Assembly: GCF_013364235.1 (NCBI RefSeq)
Contig: NZ_CP054919.1
Coordinates: 6,667,092 to 6,731,091 of the forward strand
Direction of reading: 5' to 3'
DNA length: 64,000 nt
From: Kitasatospora sp. NA04385
GTDB taxonomy: Bacteria > Actinomycetota > Actinomycetes > Streptomycetales > Streptomycetaceae
Under the pieces are notes generated by a model that ran no database searches, was not told the origin of the DNA, and saw only the letters and a program-made list of their open reading frames with translations. Position numbers and translations under genes: made by a program. Below are positions 1-9,224 of the stretch, piece by piece. Every line of letters begins with the position of its first letter. Within the stretch, counting starts at the first letter, position 1.

Positions 1-258
1 GGCGCCATCAACGCCCTGCACGACCTGGGGCTGAGCGTGCCCGGGGACGTGTCGGTGACCGGCTTCGACGACCTGCCCGACGCGGCCTGGCTCAGGCCGC
101 GCCTGACCAGCGTCCGCCAGCCCATATCCGCCAAGGGCCGCAGCGCCGCGGACTTCCTCATCGCGGCCATCCGCGACGAGGACCAGCACCCCCACCAGGT
201 GCTCGGCACCAGTCTCATCGTCCGCGACTCCAGCGGCCGCGTCCCCGCCGCCGGCTGA
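1..258 (+). CDS. LacI-family transcriptional regulator, C-terminal fragment
   Basis: The window opens inside this gene; the reading frame is already open at base 1 and ends at a TGA at 256-258. The visible 85 residues contain the stretch SVPGDVSVTGFDD followed by LTSVRQP, which is the typical end of the periplasmic-binding-protein-like sensor domain of LacI/GalR repressors. The helix-turn-helix N-terminus is outside the window. Position just upstream of malEFG and in the same direction is the usual place for the maltose repressor (MalR/ReiI type) of streptomycetes, so maltose or maltodextrin is the likely effector. The family call is secure; the effector is inferred from context only. Confidence 0.85.
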   Translation, partial: GAINALHDLGLSVPGDVSVTGFDDLPDAAWLRPRLTSVRQPISAKGRSAADFLIAAIRDEDQHPHQVLGTSLIVRDSSGRVPAAG

Positions 259-288
259 CCCGCGCCGCCGGCTGACCCGCGCCGCCCA

Positions 289-325
289 GCTCCGCCCCCC
301 GTGCCAGCGGCCCGGGGGGCGGAGC
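289..325 (+). terminator. Perfect 13-bp hairpin after the LacI-type gene
   Basis: GCTCCGCCCCCCG at 289-301 is exactly complementary to CGGGGGGCGGAGC at 313-325, with an 11-nt loop. It begins 30 nt after the regulator stop codon. There is no T-tract, as is common for actinomycete terminators. It separates the regulator from the malE promoter region. Confidence 0.7.
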
Positions 326-347
326 CGTCTCCCGGCCCGCCCCGCGC

Positions 348-411
348 TTGTCCCGAATGCGTCGACCGTGTTACATAAACGTTAGCTAACTCCTGTTAAT
401 AGCCTGCTAAC
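348..411 (+). promoter_or_regulatory. Candidate malE promoter with palindromic operators
   Basis: This AT-richer patch lies in the 342-nt gap between the regulator and malE. A possible -35 TTGTCC (348-353) is followed after 17 nt by TTACAT (371-376). The 10-bp palindrome GTTAGCTAAC sits at 381-390, about where transcription would start, and GTTA...TAAC arms recur at 395-398 and 408-411. Such sites next to a LacI-family gene suggest repressor operators. About 190 nt of leader follows before malE, in which I see nothing further except the purine-rich region before the start. Confidence 0.45.
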
Positions 412-600
412 GTCGGAGCCATCACGCCACGCGGAGGCGGGACGCCGCGGCACCGGAGTTCCGGGCGGCCCCGCTCCCCGTGGACGCCTCCGGCCTGATC
501 GGCCCGCCCGTGCGGGGCGGCCGGGGCCGACCGCCGGTCCCGGCCCGCGCCGGGGCCCGGCCCCCACCTCGACACCCCTCCTCCATCTAGGAGCCCCACC

Positions 601-1878
601 ATGCGTCGTGGCATCGCCGCAGTCGCCCTCGCGGCTGCCGTCACCGTCTCTGCGAGCGCCTGCAGTTCGGACAGCGGATCGGGTACCGCCTCCTCCGGTC
701 CGGTCACCATCACCTGGTGGGACACCTCGGACGCGACCAACGAGGCGGGGACCTTCAAGACCCTGGTCGCCGACTTCGAGAAGGCGAACCCGGACGTCAA
801 GGTCACCTACGTCAACGTGCCCTTCGCCGACGCGCAGAGCAAGTTCCAGACCGCCGCGGGCAGCAAGGGCGCCCCGGACGTCCTGCGCGCCGACGTCGGC
901 TGGACCGCCGGGTTCGTGAAGTCCGGCTTCCTGGCGCCGCTGGACGGCACCCCGGCCGCGGCCGACGCCGCCGAGTTCGAGCCGGCGCTCATCGAGCAGG
1001 CCAAGGTCGACGGCAAGCTCTACGGCCTCCCGCAGGTCACCGACACCCTGGCCCTGATGTACAACAAGGACCTGTTCGCGAAGGCCGGCATCACCGCGGC
1101 CCCCGCCACCTGGGACGAGCTGAAGGCCGACGCCGCGCTGGTGAAGGACAGGACCGGCGTCGACGGCTTCGCGTTCAACCCGCAGGGCTACTACGCCATG
1201 CCGTTCCTGTACGGCGAGGGCACCGACATGATCGACGCCTCCGCGAAGAAGATCACCGTCAACTCGCCCGCCGCCGTCACGGGCATCGACACCGTCAAGT
1301 CGCTGGTCTCCGCGCCGGGCGTCATGAAGCTCGACACCACCAGCAACGGCTACGCGAACATCATGGACGCCTTCGGCAACGGCAAGGTCGCCGCCATCAT
1401 CCAGGGCCCCTGGGAGAGCGCGAACGTCTTCAAGGGCTCCTCGTTCCAGAACAACGCCAACCTGGGCATCGCCACCGTCCCGGCCGGCTCCGCGGGCAAG
1501 GCCGGGGCGCCGCTGGGCGGCCACAACCTGGTCGCCTACGCGGGCTCCGACGCCGCCCACCAGGCCGCCGCGCAGAAGTTCATCGCGTTCATGACCTCGG
1601 CCGACTCCCAGGTCCTCACCGCGACGAAGAACTCCACCCTGCCCACCCGCACCGACGCCTACACCGCCGACGTCACCCGGAACGTCGCCATCGCCGGCTA
1701 CCAGCAGGTGCTGTCCTCCGGCCGCCCCCGGCCCGCGGTCGCGCAGTACTCCTCGCTCTACGACCCGTTCGGCACCGAGCTGATCAAGATCCTCTCCGGT
1801 CAGGAGAGCACGAAGGCCGGCCTGGACAACGTCGCCGCCTCCGCCAAGAAGCTCCTCCCGGACTACGCCTCGCAGTGA
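601..1878 (+). CDS. malE: Maltose/maltodextrin ABC transporter substrate-binding lipoprotein
   Basis: A 425-residue extracytoplasmic binding protein of the bacterial solute-binding family 1. The N-terminus is a lipoprotein signal: MRRG, a hydrophobic stretch, then ASAC with the lipid-carrying Cys at residue 21, followed by a Ser/Gly-rich linker. The body has the family pattern (ITWWDTSD at the mature N-terminus, ADVGWTAGF, LPQVTDTLALMYNKDLF, IIQGPWE). It is first in an operon with two permeases (malF, malG) and is followed by alpha-glucosidase and pullulanase genes, so maltose or maltodextrins are the expected ligand. ATP is probably supplied by an MsiK-type ATPase encoded elsewhere, since no ATPase gene is present here. 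Regulation is likely by the LacI-type protein encoded upstream. Confidence 0.88.
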   Translation: MRRGIAAVALAAAVTVSASACSSDSGSGTASSGPVTITWWDTSDATNEAGTFKTLVADFEKANPDVKVTYVNVPFADAQSKFQTAAGSKGAPDVLRADVGWTAGFVKSGFLAPLDGTPAAADAAEFEPALIEQAKVDGKLYGLPQVTDTLALMYNKDLFAKAGITAAPATWDELKADAALVKDRTGVDGFAFNPQGYYAMPFLYGEGTDMIDASAKKITVNSPAAVTGIDTVKSLVSAPGVMKLDTTSNGYANIMDAFGNGKVAAIIQGPWESANVFKGSSFQNNANLGIATVPAGSAGKAGAPLGGHNLVAYAGSDAAHQAAAQKFIAFMTSADSQVLTATKNSTLPTRTDAYTADVTRNVAIAGYQQVLSSGRPRPAVAQYSSLYDPFGTELIKILSGQESTKAGLDNVAASAKKLLPDYASQ

Positions 1879-1960
1879 CCCGGCCCCCGGCCCGGGACGC
1901 CGTCACGCCCCGGGCCGGGCCCGCCCGCTGCCGACTCCCCTTCCGCTCCCGAGGTGCCCC

Positions 1961-2956
1961 ATGACCACCGCCGTGCGCGGCGAAACCGCCTGCCGCAACC
2001 GCCCCGACCAGCCACGACGAAGCCTGCTGCGCCGCATCGGACACTCCTGGGACCGCCACTGGTACGCGTGGGCGATGTGCCTGCCGGTGGTCCTGGTCCT
2101 CGGCGCGATCGTCGGCTACCCGCTCATCCAGGGCATCCACCTCAGCTTCACCGACGCCACCAGCGAGAACGTCGGGCGCACCATCGGCGTCCACCACATC
2201 CCCGACACCTACGGCTGGGTCGGCCTGAAGAACTACGTCGACATCCTCACCGGCGACAACAACCAGTTCTGGCCGCACCTGGTGTGGACGATCGCCTGGA
2301 CGATCCTGTGCGTCGCCCTCACCTACGGGATCGGCCTGGCGCTGGCCGTCATGCTCAACCGCGACCTGCGGGCCCGCGGCCTGTACCGGATGCTGCTGAT
2401 CCTGCCCTGGGCCGTGCCCACGTTCGTCACCGTCTTCGCCTGGCGCCTGATCCTCGCCGACGACGGCGCCGTCAACCAACTGCTGGGCCTGCTCCACATC
2501 ACCGGCCCCTCCTGGCTCTCCGACCCCCTCGCGCAGAAGGCCGCCGCCATCGGCGTCAACGTCTGGTGCGGCGTGCCGTTCATGATGGTCTCGATACTCG
2601 GCGGACTCCAGTCGATCCCGCAGGAGCTGTACGAGGCCGCCGAGATGGACGGCGCCAACCCCTGGCAGCGCTTTGTCAACGTCACCCTGCCCGGCCTGCG
2701 CCCGGTCAGCTCCACCGTCGTCCTGCTCGGCGTGATCTGGACGTTCAACCAGTTCAACGTGATCTTCCTGCTGTTCGGCACCAACAGCGACAGCGTCCAG
2801 ATCCTCGTCACCTACGCCTACAAGCTCTTCTTCGGCCAGCAGCCCCAGGACTACGCCTCCTCGGCGGCCGTCGGCATCCTGTGCCTGTCCCTGCTCGTCG
2901 TCTTCACGAGCGTCTACCGCCGCTGGCTCAAGCGCACCAACGAGGGGGCTCTCTGA
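1961..2956 (+). CDS. malF: Maltose/maltodextrin ABC transporter permease, MalF-like
   Basis: A 331-residue inner-membrane permease with about six to seven hydrophobic helices; the first, around residues 40-60, contains MCLPVVLVLGAIVGYPL. Near residue 226 is the EAA loop, EAAEMDGANPW, that docks on the ATPase subunit. The ATG is preceded by CCGAGGTG. It lies 82 nt after malE and its TGA overlaps the malG start (TGATG), so the two permeases should be translationally coupled. Family and partner assignment are firm from the operon; the exact sugar is inferred from the neighbours. Confidence 0.86.
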   Translation: MTTAVRGETACRNRPDQPRRSLLRRIGHSWDRHWYAWAMCLPVVLVLGAIVGYPLIQGIHLSFTDATSENVGRTIGVHHIPDTYGWVGLKNYVDILTGDNNQFWPHLVWTIAWTILCVALTYGIGLALAVMLNRDLRARGLYRMLLILPWAVPTFVTVFAWRLILADDGAVNQLLGLLHITGPSWLSDPLAQKAAAIGVNVWCGVPFMMVSILGGLQSIPQELYEAAEMDGANPWQRFVNVTLPGLRPVSSTVVLLGVIWTFNQFNVIFLLFGTNSDSVQILVTYAYKLFFGQQPQDYASSAAVGILCLSLLVVFTSVYRRWLKRTNEGAL

Positions 2957-3849
2957 TGGCCACCGCACCCGTCCCGCCCCCCGCCCCCGGGGCCGCCGCA
3001 GCGCCCAAGGTGCTGCCGCGCGGACGCCGCACGACCTCGCTCTCGGCGACCCTGCACACCATCTTGACCGCGACCGCGTTCGTCGCCGCGTTCCCGATCC
3101 TGTGGATCGCCTACATCTCCCTGGGCGGCGACAAGTTCGACTACCAGCACCCCTCGCGCATCCTCGACCACCCCACCCTGGCGAACTACGGCCACGTCCT
3201 GACCGGCACCGACTTCGGCACCTGGATGCTCAACTCGGTCATCGTCGCGCTCGGCACCACCGCCATCGGCGTCCTGATCGCCGCCAGCGCGGGCTACGCC
3301 GTCTCCCGGATGCGCTTCCTGGGCCGCGGCAGCCTGATGTACACCTTCCTGCTCACCCAGATGTTCCCCGTCGCCGTCCTGATGGTCCCGCTCTACAAGA
3401 TCATGGCGAACCTCGGGCTGCTGGACACCTACACCGGCCTGATCCTCATCTACTGCTCCACTGCGGTGCCCTACTGCGCCTGGCTGCTCAAGGGCTACTT
3501 CGACACCATCCCGGTCGACATCGACGAAGCCGGCCGCATCGACGGCCTCTCCCCCTTCGGCACGTTCTGGCGCCTGGTCGTCCCGCTCGCCCGCCCCGGC
3601 CTGTCCGTCGCCGCGTTCTACACCTTCATCACCGCCTGGGGCGAGGTCGCCTACGCCTCCCACTTCATGCTCTCCCAGGACAAGTACACCCTCGCCGTCG
3701 GCCTGCAGACCTACATCAGCCAGTTCAACTCCCAGTGGAACTACATGGCCGCGACGTCCGTGCTCATCGCGATCCCCGCCGCCGCCGTGTTCTACGTCGT
3801 CCAGAAGCACCTCGTCGCCGGGCTCACCGCCGGCGGCACCAAGGGCTGA
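2956..3849 (+). CDS. malG: Maltose/maltodextrin ABC transporter permease, MalG-like
   Basis: A 297-residue permease; the ATG at 2956 overlaps the malF stop codon. A longer reading frame exists upstream but would run through malF. After a Pro/Ala-rich cytoplasmic N-terminus come about six membrane helices, with the EAA loop DEAGRIDGLSPFGTFWRL at about residues 190-207 and the MalG-like motif MFPVAVLMVPLYKIM. It pairs with MalF to form the membrane channel for the MalE ligand. A 124-nt gap, with no clear terminator, separates it from the alpha-glucosidase gene, so read-through is possible. Confidence 0.86.
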   Translation: MATAPVPPPAPGAAAAPKVLPRGRRTTSLSATLHTILTATAFVAAFPILWIAYISLGGDKFDYQHPSRILDHPTLANYGHVLTGTDFGTWMLNSVIVALGTTAIGVLIAASAGYAVSRMRFLGRGSLMYTFLLTQMFPVAVLMVPLYKIMANLGLLDTYTGLILIYCSTAVPYCAWLLKGYFDTIPVDIDEAGRIDGLSPFGTFWRLVVPLARPGLSVAAFYTFITAWGEVAYASHFMLSQDKYTLAVGLQTYISQFNSQWNYMAATSVLIAIPAAAVFYVVQKHLVAGLTAGGTKG

Positions 3850-3973
3850 CGGCCCGCCCGCACCCCCGCCCGGCCCGCGCCCGGCACCATCCGCCCGGCG
3901 CGCGGGCCCGCACCACCCCAGCCCCGTCACCATCCGTCATCGCGGCGCTACCCGCCGCTGTCGTGAGGACCCC

Positions 3974-5680
3974 ATGACCCAGCATCCCGTCACCACCGAC
4001 CGGCCCGCCGACGCCCCCGCCGCGGCCGCGCGCAGAGCCGACTGGTGGCGCGACGCGGTGATCTACCAGGTCTACCCGCGCAGCTTCGCCGACTCCGACG
4101 GCGACGGCATGGGCGACCTGCCCGGCATCCGCGCCCGCCTGCCCCACCTGCGCGACCTCGGCGTGGACGCGGTGTGGCTCTCCCCCTTCTACGCCTCCCC
4201 GCAGGCCGACGCCGGCTACGACGTCGCCGACTACCGCGCCGTCGACCCGATGTTCGGCACCCTCGACGACGCCGACCACCTGATAGCCGACGCCCACGAC
4301 CTGGGCCTGCGGATCATCGTCGACCTCGTCCCCAACCACTCCTCCGACCGGCACGAGTGGTTCCAGCAGGCCCTGCGCGAGGGCCCCGGCTCCCCGCTGC
4401 GCGAGCGCTACCACTTCCGCCCCGGCAAGGGCGAGGACGGCGAACTGCCGCCCAACGACTGGGAGTCCGTCTTCGGCGGCCCGGCCTGGACCCGCACCGC
4501 GAACCCCGACGGCACCCCCGGCGAGTGGTACCTGCACCTGTTCGCCCCCGAGCAGCCCGACTTCCACTGGGACCACCCCGAAGTCCGCGCCGAGTTCGAG
4601 TCCATCCTGCGGTTCTGGTTGGAGCGCGGCGTCGACGGCTTCCGGATCGACGTCGCCCACGGCCTGGTCAAGGCCCCCGGCCTGCCCGACCTCGGCGACC
4701 ACGACCCGCTCAAGCTGCTCGGTACCGGCGCCACCCCCTGCTTCGACCAGGACGGCGTCCACGAGATCTACCGCGCCTGGCGCAAGATCCTCGACTCCTA
4801 CCCCGGCCAGCGCATCGGCGTCGCCGAAGCCTGGACCCCCACCGCCCGGCGCACCGCCCACTACGTCCGCCCCGACGAACTCCACCAGGCCTTCAACTTC
4901 CAGTACCTCGCCAGCTCCTGGCAGGCCGGACCGCTGCGCCGGGTCATCGACGAGTCGCTGGACGCCATGCGCCCGGTCAACGCCCCCACCACCTGGGTCC
5001 TGTCCAACCACGACGTCACCCGGCACGCCACCCGGTTCGCCAACCCGCCCGGCCTCGGCACCCAGATCCGCACTCCCGGCGACCGCGAACTGGGCCTGCG
5101 CCGGGCCCGCGCCGCCACCCTGCTGATGCTCGCGCTGCCCGGCTCCGCCTACCTCTACCAGGGCGAGGAACTCGGCCTCCCGGACGTCACCGACCTCGCG
5201 GACGAGGTCCGCCAGGACCCCTCCTACTTCCGCGCCGACGGCCAGGACGGCTACCGCGACGGCTGCCGCGTCCCGATCCCGTGGTCCGGCACCGAGGCCC
5301 CCTACGGCTTCGGCCCCGAAGGCGGCCCCAGCTGGCTGCCGCAGCCCGCCGAGTGGGCCCGGCTCTCCGTCGAGGCGCAGACCGGCGACCCGGCCTCCAC
5401 GCTGGAGCTCTACCGCGCCGCCCTCGCCCTCCGCCGCGCCCACCCCGCCCTCGGCGCCGACGACAACCTCACCTGGCTGCCCGCGCCCGAAGGCGTCCTG
5501 GCCTTCGACCGCACCGCCCCCGGCGGCCAGCGGCTGCGCTGCACCGTCAACCTCACCGGCGCACCCGTCACCGTGCCCGCCCCCGGCGACCTCGCCATCG
5601 CCAGCGACGCCGTCACCCGGAGCGCGGGCCACGCCGTCCTGCCCGCCGACACCGCCGCCTGGTGGACCACCACCGGCTGA
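3974..5680 (+). CDS. aglA: GH13 alpha-glucosidase (maltase type), cytoplasmic
   Basis: A 568-residue glycoside hydrolase family 13 enzyme without a signal peptide, expected to release glucose from imported maltose and maltodextrins in the cytosol. It starts with WWRDAVIYQVYPRSF and carries the four family-13 regions: DLVPNHSSD, GFRIDVAH with the nucleophile Asp226, VAEAW with the acid/base Glu285, and SNHDV with Asp347. An YLYQGEELGLPDV segment follows, also typical of oligo-1,6- and alpha-glucosidases. Its place after malEFG matches the aglA gene of streptomycete maltose loci. The distinction between alpha-1,4 and alpha-1,6 preference cannot be made safely by eye. Confidence 0.82.
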   Translation: MTQHPVTTDRPADAPAAAARRADWWRDAVIYQVYPRSFADSDGDGMGDLPGIRARLPHLRDLGVDAVWLSPFYASPQADAGYDVADYRAVDPMFGTLDDADHLIADAHDLGLRIIVDLVPNHSSDRHEWFQQALREGPGSPLRERYHFRPGKGEDGELPPNDWESVFGGPAWTRTANPDGTPGEWYLHLFAPEQPDFHWDHPEVRAEFESILRFWLERGVDGFRIDVAHGLVKAPGLPDLGDHDPLKLLGTGATPCFDQDGVHEIYRAWRKILDSYPGQRIGVAEAWTPTARRTAHYVRPDELHQAFNFQYLASSWQAGPLRRVIDESLDAMRPVNAPTTWVLSNHDVTRHATRFANPPGLGTQIRTPGDRELGLRRARAATLLMLALPGSAYLYQGEELGLPDVTDLADEVRQDPSYFRADGQDGYRDGCRVPIPWSGTEAPYGFGPEGGPSWLPQPAEWARLSVEAQTGDPASTLELYRAALALRRAHPALGADDNLTWLPAPEGVLAFDRTAPGGQRLRCTVNLTGAPVTVPAPGDLAIASDAVTRSAGHAVLPADTAAWWTTTG

Positions 5681-5769
5681 CCCCTCCCGACCGGGCGGCG
5701 CCGCACCCGGCCCCCACCCGCCGTGCGGCGCCGCCCACCACCCGACCCGCCGCGACCCGAAGAGGTGCC

Positions 5770-8700
5770 ATGACCCCCCGCCCCGCCCCCCGCAGACCCC
5801 GCCGAGCCCGGCAGGCCGCCGCCACCGCCGTCGTCCTCGCCGCCGCCGGACTGGCCCCCGCCGGACTGGCCCCCGCCCCGGCCCTGGCCGCAGGGACCGC
5901 CGACGCGCCGGGCGCCGTCGCCGTCGCCGGAGACCTCGACCACCTCCTCGGCTGCCCCGGCGACTGGTCCCCCGACTGCGACCAGGCCCAGATGACCCGC
6001 CGCGGCGACGGCACCTGGTCCCTCTCCGCGCGCCTCCCGGCCGGCACCTACTCCTACAAGGCCGCCCTCGACAAGGGCTGGGCCGTCAACTACGGCCTCA
6101 ACGCGGCCCCCGGCGGAGCGAACATCCCCCTCGCCGTGCCCGCGGGCGGCGCGGAGGTCACCTTCCTCTACGACCCGGCCACCCACTGGATCACCGACAC
6201 CCTCAACACCGCCGTGGTCACGGCAGGGGGCGACTTCCTCCCCGCGCTCGGCTGCGCCCCCGGCGCCACCGACTGCCTGGCGGCCTGGCTCACCGACCCC
6301 GACGGCGACGGCCTGGCCACCTTCACCACCACCGCGCTCCCCGCCGGCACCTACCACGCCAAGGCCGCCCTCGGCCTGCCCGCCGCCCCCGTCGAGGGCA
6401 CCGACACCACCTTCACCGTCGCCAAGGACGGAGACGCCACCACCTTCAGCTACACCGCCGCCTCCCGGGTCCTGTCCGTCTACCCCGGCCGGCCCAAGCC
6501 CAGCCTCGCCCCCCGCTCCGGCTACTGGCTCACCCCCGACACCATCGCCTGGGACCTCGGCGACAACGCCACCACCGCCAAGACCTTCCAACTTGCCACC
6601 GCCCCCGACGGCGGCCTCACCGCGGCCGGCACCGGCATCACCGGCGGCACCGCCATTCCGCTGACCCGCGACCCCAAGGGCCTGAGCGCCGCCCTCAAGG
6701 CCGAGTACCCGCACCTGGCCGGCCTCACCGCCCTGCACGTCCCCCGCGAATGGGCCGGCCAGGCCAAGCAGTTGGTGAAGGGCCAGAGCGCCGTCGCCGC
6801 CATGGACAACACCGGCAACCTCGTCGCCGCCACCGGCCTGCAGACCGCCGGCGTCCTCGACAGCCTCTACGCCGATCAGGCCGCCCGCGCCGAACTCGGC
6901 CCCGTCTTCGACGGCAAGAAGCCCACCCTGTCCCTGTGGGCGCCCACCGCCCAGTCGGTCGGCGTCGAGCTCTACGACACCGCCACCTCCACCGCCTCCC
7001 GCACCGTGCCCCTCACCCTCGACGAGAAGACCGGCATCTGGTCCGTCAAGGGCGACAAGAGCTGGAACGGCGCCTACTACCGCTACCAGGTCAAGGTCTG
7101 GGCCCCCACCGTCCTGCGCACCGTCACCAACACCGTCACCGACCCCTACTCCCTGGCCCTGTCCGCCGACTCCACGCGCAGCCAGATCGTCGACCTCTCC
7201 GACGACGCGCTCGCCCCCCGCGGCTGGGACCGCACCACCTCCCCGAAGGCGATCACCGCCGGGCAGCAGCAGATCCAGGAACTCCACGTCCGGGACTTCT
7301 CCGCCGCCGACACCGGGCTGCCCGCCGACGAACGCGGCACCTACCTCGCCTTCACCGACCCGAACTCGGCCGGCATGAAGCACCTCGAGGACCTCGTCGC
7401 CGCCGGTGTCACCACCGTCCAGATCCTGCCCGCCTTCGACTTCGCCGGTACCGCCGAGAAGCGCGCCGACCAGGCCGCCCCCGCCTGCGACCTGCCCGCC
7501 ATGGCGCCGGACTCCGACCGGCAGCAGGCCTGCGTCGCCGCCACCCAGGCCCGCGACGCCTACAACTGGGGCTACAACCCCCTCCACTTCACCGTCCCCG
7601 AAGGCTCCTACGCCACCGCCCCCGACGGCGCCGCCCGCACCGTCCAGTTCCGGCAGATGGTCCAGGCCCTCCACCAGGCCGGCCTGCGCGTCGTCATGGA
7701 CGTCGTCTACAACCACACCGCCGCCTCCGGCCAGGACCCCGACTCCGTCCTCGACCGGATCGTCCCCGGCTACTACCAGCGCCAGGACGCCAACGGCACC
7801 GTCACCCGCGACAGTTGCTGCGCCGACACCGCCCCCGAGAACGCGATGATGAACAAGCTCGTCGTCGACTCCGTCACCACCTGGGCCAGGCAGTACCACA
7901 TCGACGGATTCCGCTTCGACCTCATGGGCCTGGACCCCAGGCAGACCATGCTCGACGTCAAGGACTCCCTCGCCCGCCTCACCCCGCACCGCGACGGCAT
8001 CGACGGCAAGGCCACCACCCTGTACGGCGAAGGCTGGAACTACGGCACCGTCGCCGACGGCGCCCGCTTCGTCCAGGCCACCCAGGCCAACCTGGCCGGC
8101 ACCGGCATCGGCACCTTCAACGACCGCCTGCGCGACGGCGTCCGCGGCGGCGGCCCCTCCGACGACGACCCCCGCGAGCAGGGCTTCGCCACCGGCCAGT
8201 ACACCGACCCCAACGGCGCCGCCCTCAACGGCACCACCGCCCAGCAGAAGAACGAACTGCTGCACGACATGGACCTCGTCAAGCTCGGCCTCACCGGCAA
8301 CCTGAAGGACTACACCTTCACCACCAGCGACGGCACCCGCCGCAAGGGCTCCCAGATCGACTACCACGGCACCCCCGCCGGCTACACCGCCGACCCCGGC
8401 GAAGCCGTCAGCTACGTCGACGCCCACGACAACCTCGCCCTCTACGACGCCCTCGCCTACAAGCTCCCCGCCGCCACCACCCCCACCGAACGCGCCCGCG
8501 CCCAGGCCCTCGCCCTCGCCACCACCACCCTCGCCCAGGGCCCCGCCATGGCCCAGGCCGGCACCGACCTGCTGCGCTCCAAGTCCCTCGACGGCGACTC
8601 CTACGACAGCGGCGACTGGTTCAACTCCATCCACTGGGACTGCACCCAGGGCAACGGCTTCGGCCACGGCCTCCCCCTGGCCGGCTCCGGCCGGAACCAG

Positions 8701-9141
8701 AACCAGTGGGCCCTCGCCAAGCCCCTGCTCGCCGACCCCGCCCTCACCCCGACCTGCGCCCAGACCCGGGCCACCACCGCCCAGTACCAGCAGTTCCTGC
8801 AGATCAAGCGCTCCAGCCCCCTGTTCTCCCTCCCCACCGCCCGCGACGTCCAGCAGCGCCTGAGCTTCCCCCTGTCCGGCACCCCCGCCGAGACCCCCGG
8901 CGTCATCACCGAACACCTCGACGGCCGCGGCCTGAACACCTACCGCTCCATCACCGTCGTCTACAACGCCACCCCCGCCACCCGGACCCAGACCCTGCCC
9001 GCCCTCGCCGGCACCCGCCAGAGCCTCCACCCCGTCCAGGCCCGCGGCACCGACCCGACCGTCCAGCAGTCCGCCTACGACCCGAGGACCGGTACCTTCA
9101 CCGTCCCCGCCCACACCGTCGCCGTCTTCGTCCAGCAGTAA
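5770..9141 (+). CDS. pulA: Secreted pullulanase-type alpha-1,6-glucosidase
   Basis: A 1123-residue secreted GH13 debranching enzyme. The ATG at 5770 follows AAGAGGT; the frame is open far upstream only as the out-of-frame shadow of the previous gene. A basic N-terminus and a long Ala/Pro hydrophobic stretch ending PALAAG form the signal peptide. Two starch-binding-like modules follow (AVAGDLDHLLGC and VTAGGDFLPALGC copies, residues ~55-145 and ~150-240), then a CBM48-like module (LSLWAPTAQSVGVELYD) and the catalytic domain: VMDVVYNHT, GFRFDLMG with nucleophile Asp717, LYGEGWNYG with Glu754, YVDAHDN with Asp887. It would feed maltodextrins to MalEFG. Many streptomycete enzymes carry an extra alpha-amylase domain; this one does not. 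Confidence 0.85.
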   Translation: MTPRPAPRRPRRARQAAATAVVLAAAGLAPAGLAPAPALAAGTADAPGAVAVAGDLDHLLGCPGDWSPDCDQAQMTRRGDGTWSLSARLPAGTYSYKAALDKGWAVNYGLNAAPGGANIPLAVPAGGAEVTFLYDPATHWITDTLNTAVVTAGGDFLPALGCAPGATDCLAAWLTDPDGDGLATFTTTALPAGTYHAKAALGLPAAPVEGTDTTFTVAKDGDATTFSYTAASRVLSVYPGRPKPSLAPRSGYWLTPDTIAWDLGDNATTAKTFQLATAPDGGLTAAGTGITGGTAIPLTRDPKGLSAALKAEYPHLAGLTALHVPREWAGQAKQLVKGQSAVAAMDNTGNLVAATGLQTAGVLDSLYADQAARAELGPVFDGKKPTLSLWAPTAQSVGVELYDTATSTASRTVPLTLDEKTGIWSVKGDKSWNGAYYRYQVKVWAPTVLRTVTNTVTDPYSLALSADSTRSQIVDLSDDALAPRGWDRTTSPKAITAGQQQIQELHVRDFSAADTGLPADERGTYLAFTDPNSAGMKHLEDLVAAGVTTVQILPAFDFAGTAEKRADQAAPACDLPAMAPDSDRQQACVAATQARDAYNWGYNPLHFTVPEGSYATAPDGAARTVQFRQMVQALHQAGLRVVMDVVYNHTAASGQDPDSVLDRIVPGYYQRQDANGTVTRDSCCADTAPENAMMNKLVVDSVTTWARQYHIDGFRFDLMGLDPRQTMLDVKDSLARLTPHRDGIDGKATTLYGEGWNYGTVADGARFVQATQANLAGTGIGTFNDRLRDGVRGGGPSDDDPREQGFATGQYTDPNGAALNGTTAQQKNELLHDMDLVKLGLTGNLKDYTFTTSDGTRRKGSQIDYHGTPAGYTADPGEAVSYVDAHDNLALYDALAYKLPAATTPTERARAQALALATTTLAQGPAMAQAGTDLLRSKSLDGDSYDSGDWFNSIHWDCTQGNGFGHGLPLAGSGRNQNQWALAKPLLADPALTPTCAQTRATTAQYQQFLQIKRSSPLFSLPTARDVQQRLSFPLSGTPAETPGVITEHLDGRGLNTYRSITVVYNATPATRTQTLPALAGTRQSLHPVQARGTDPTVQQSAYDPRTGTFTVPAHTVAVFVQQ

Positions 9142-9181
9142 CCCCGCCCGGCAGTAACCCCGCCCAGCAGTAACCCCGCGG
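9134..9181 (+). repeat. Three tandem ~16-nt units covering the pullulanase stop codon
   Basis: The unit GCAGTAACCCCGCCC occurs three times head to tail with small changes; the first copy contains the actual TAA stop of the pullulanase gene. The later copies therefore repeat the end of the coding sequence without being read. This looks like recent slippage. Confidence 0.6.
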
Positions 9182-9224
9182 GCCTACTGCCGCATTCGAA
9201 GGCGGCACGCGCTACGGCCCCCGC

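Noticed and set aside
5410..9114. Very long minus-strand open frame (1234 codons) opposite the pullulanase gene
   Set aside because: Val/Gly/Ala-rich translation without domains; it is the antisense shadow of a GC3-rich gene on the plus strand.
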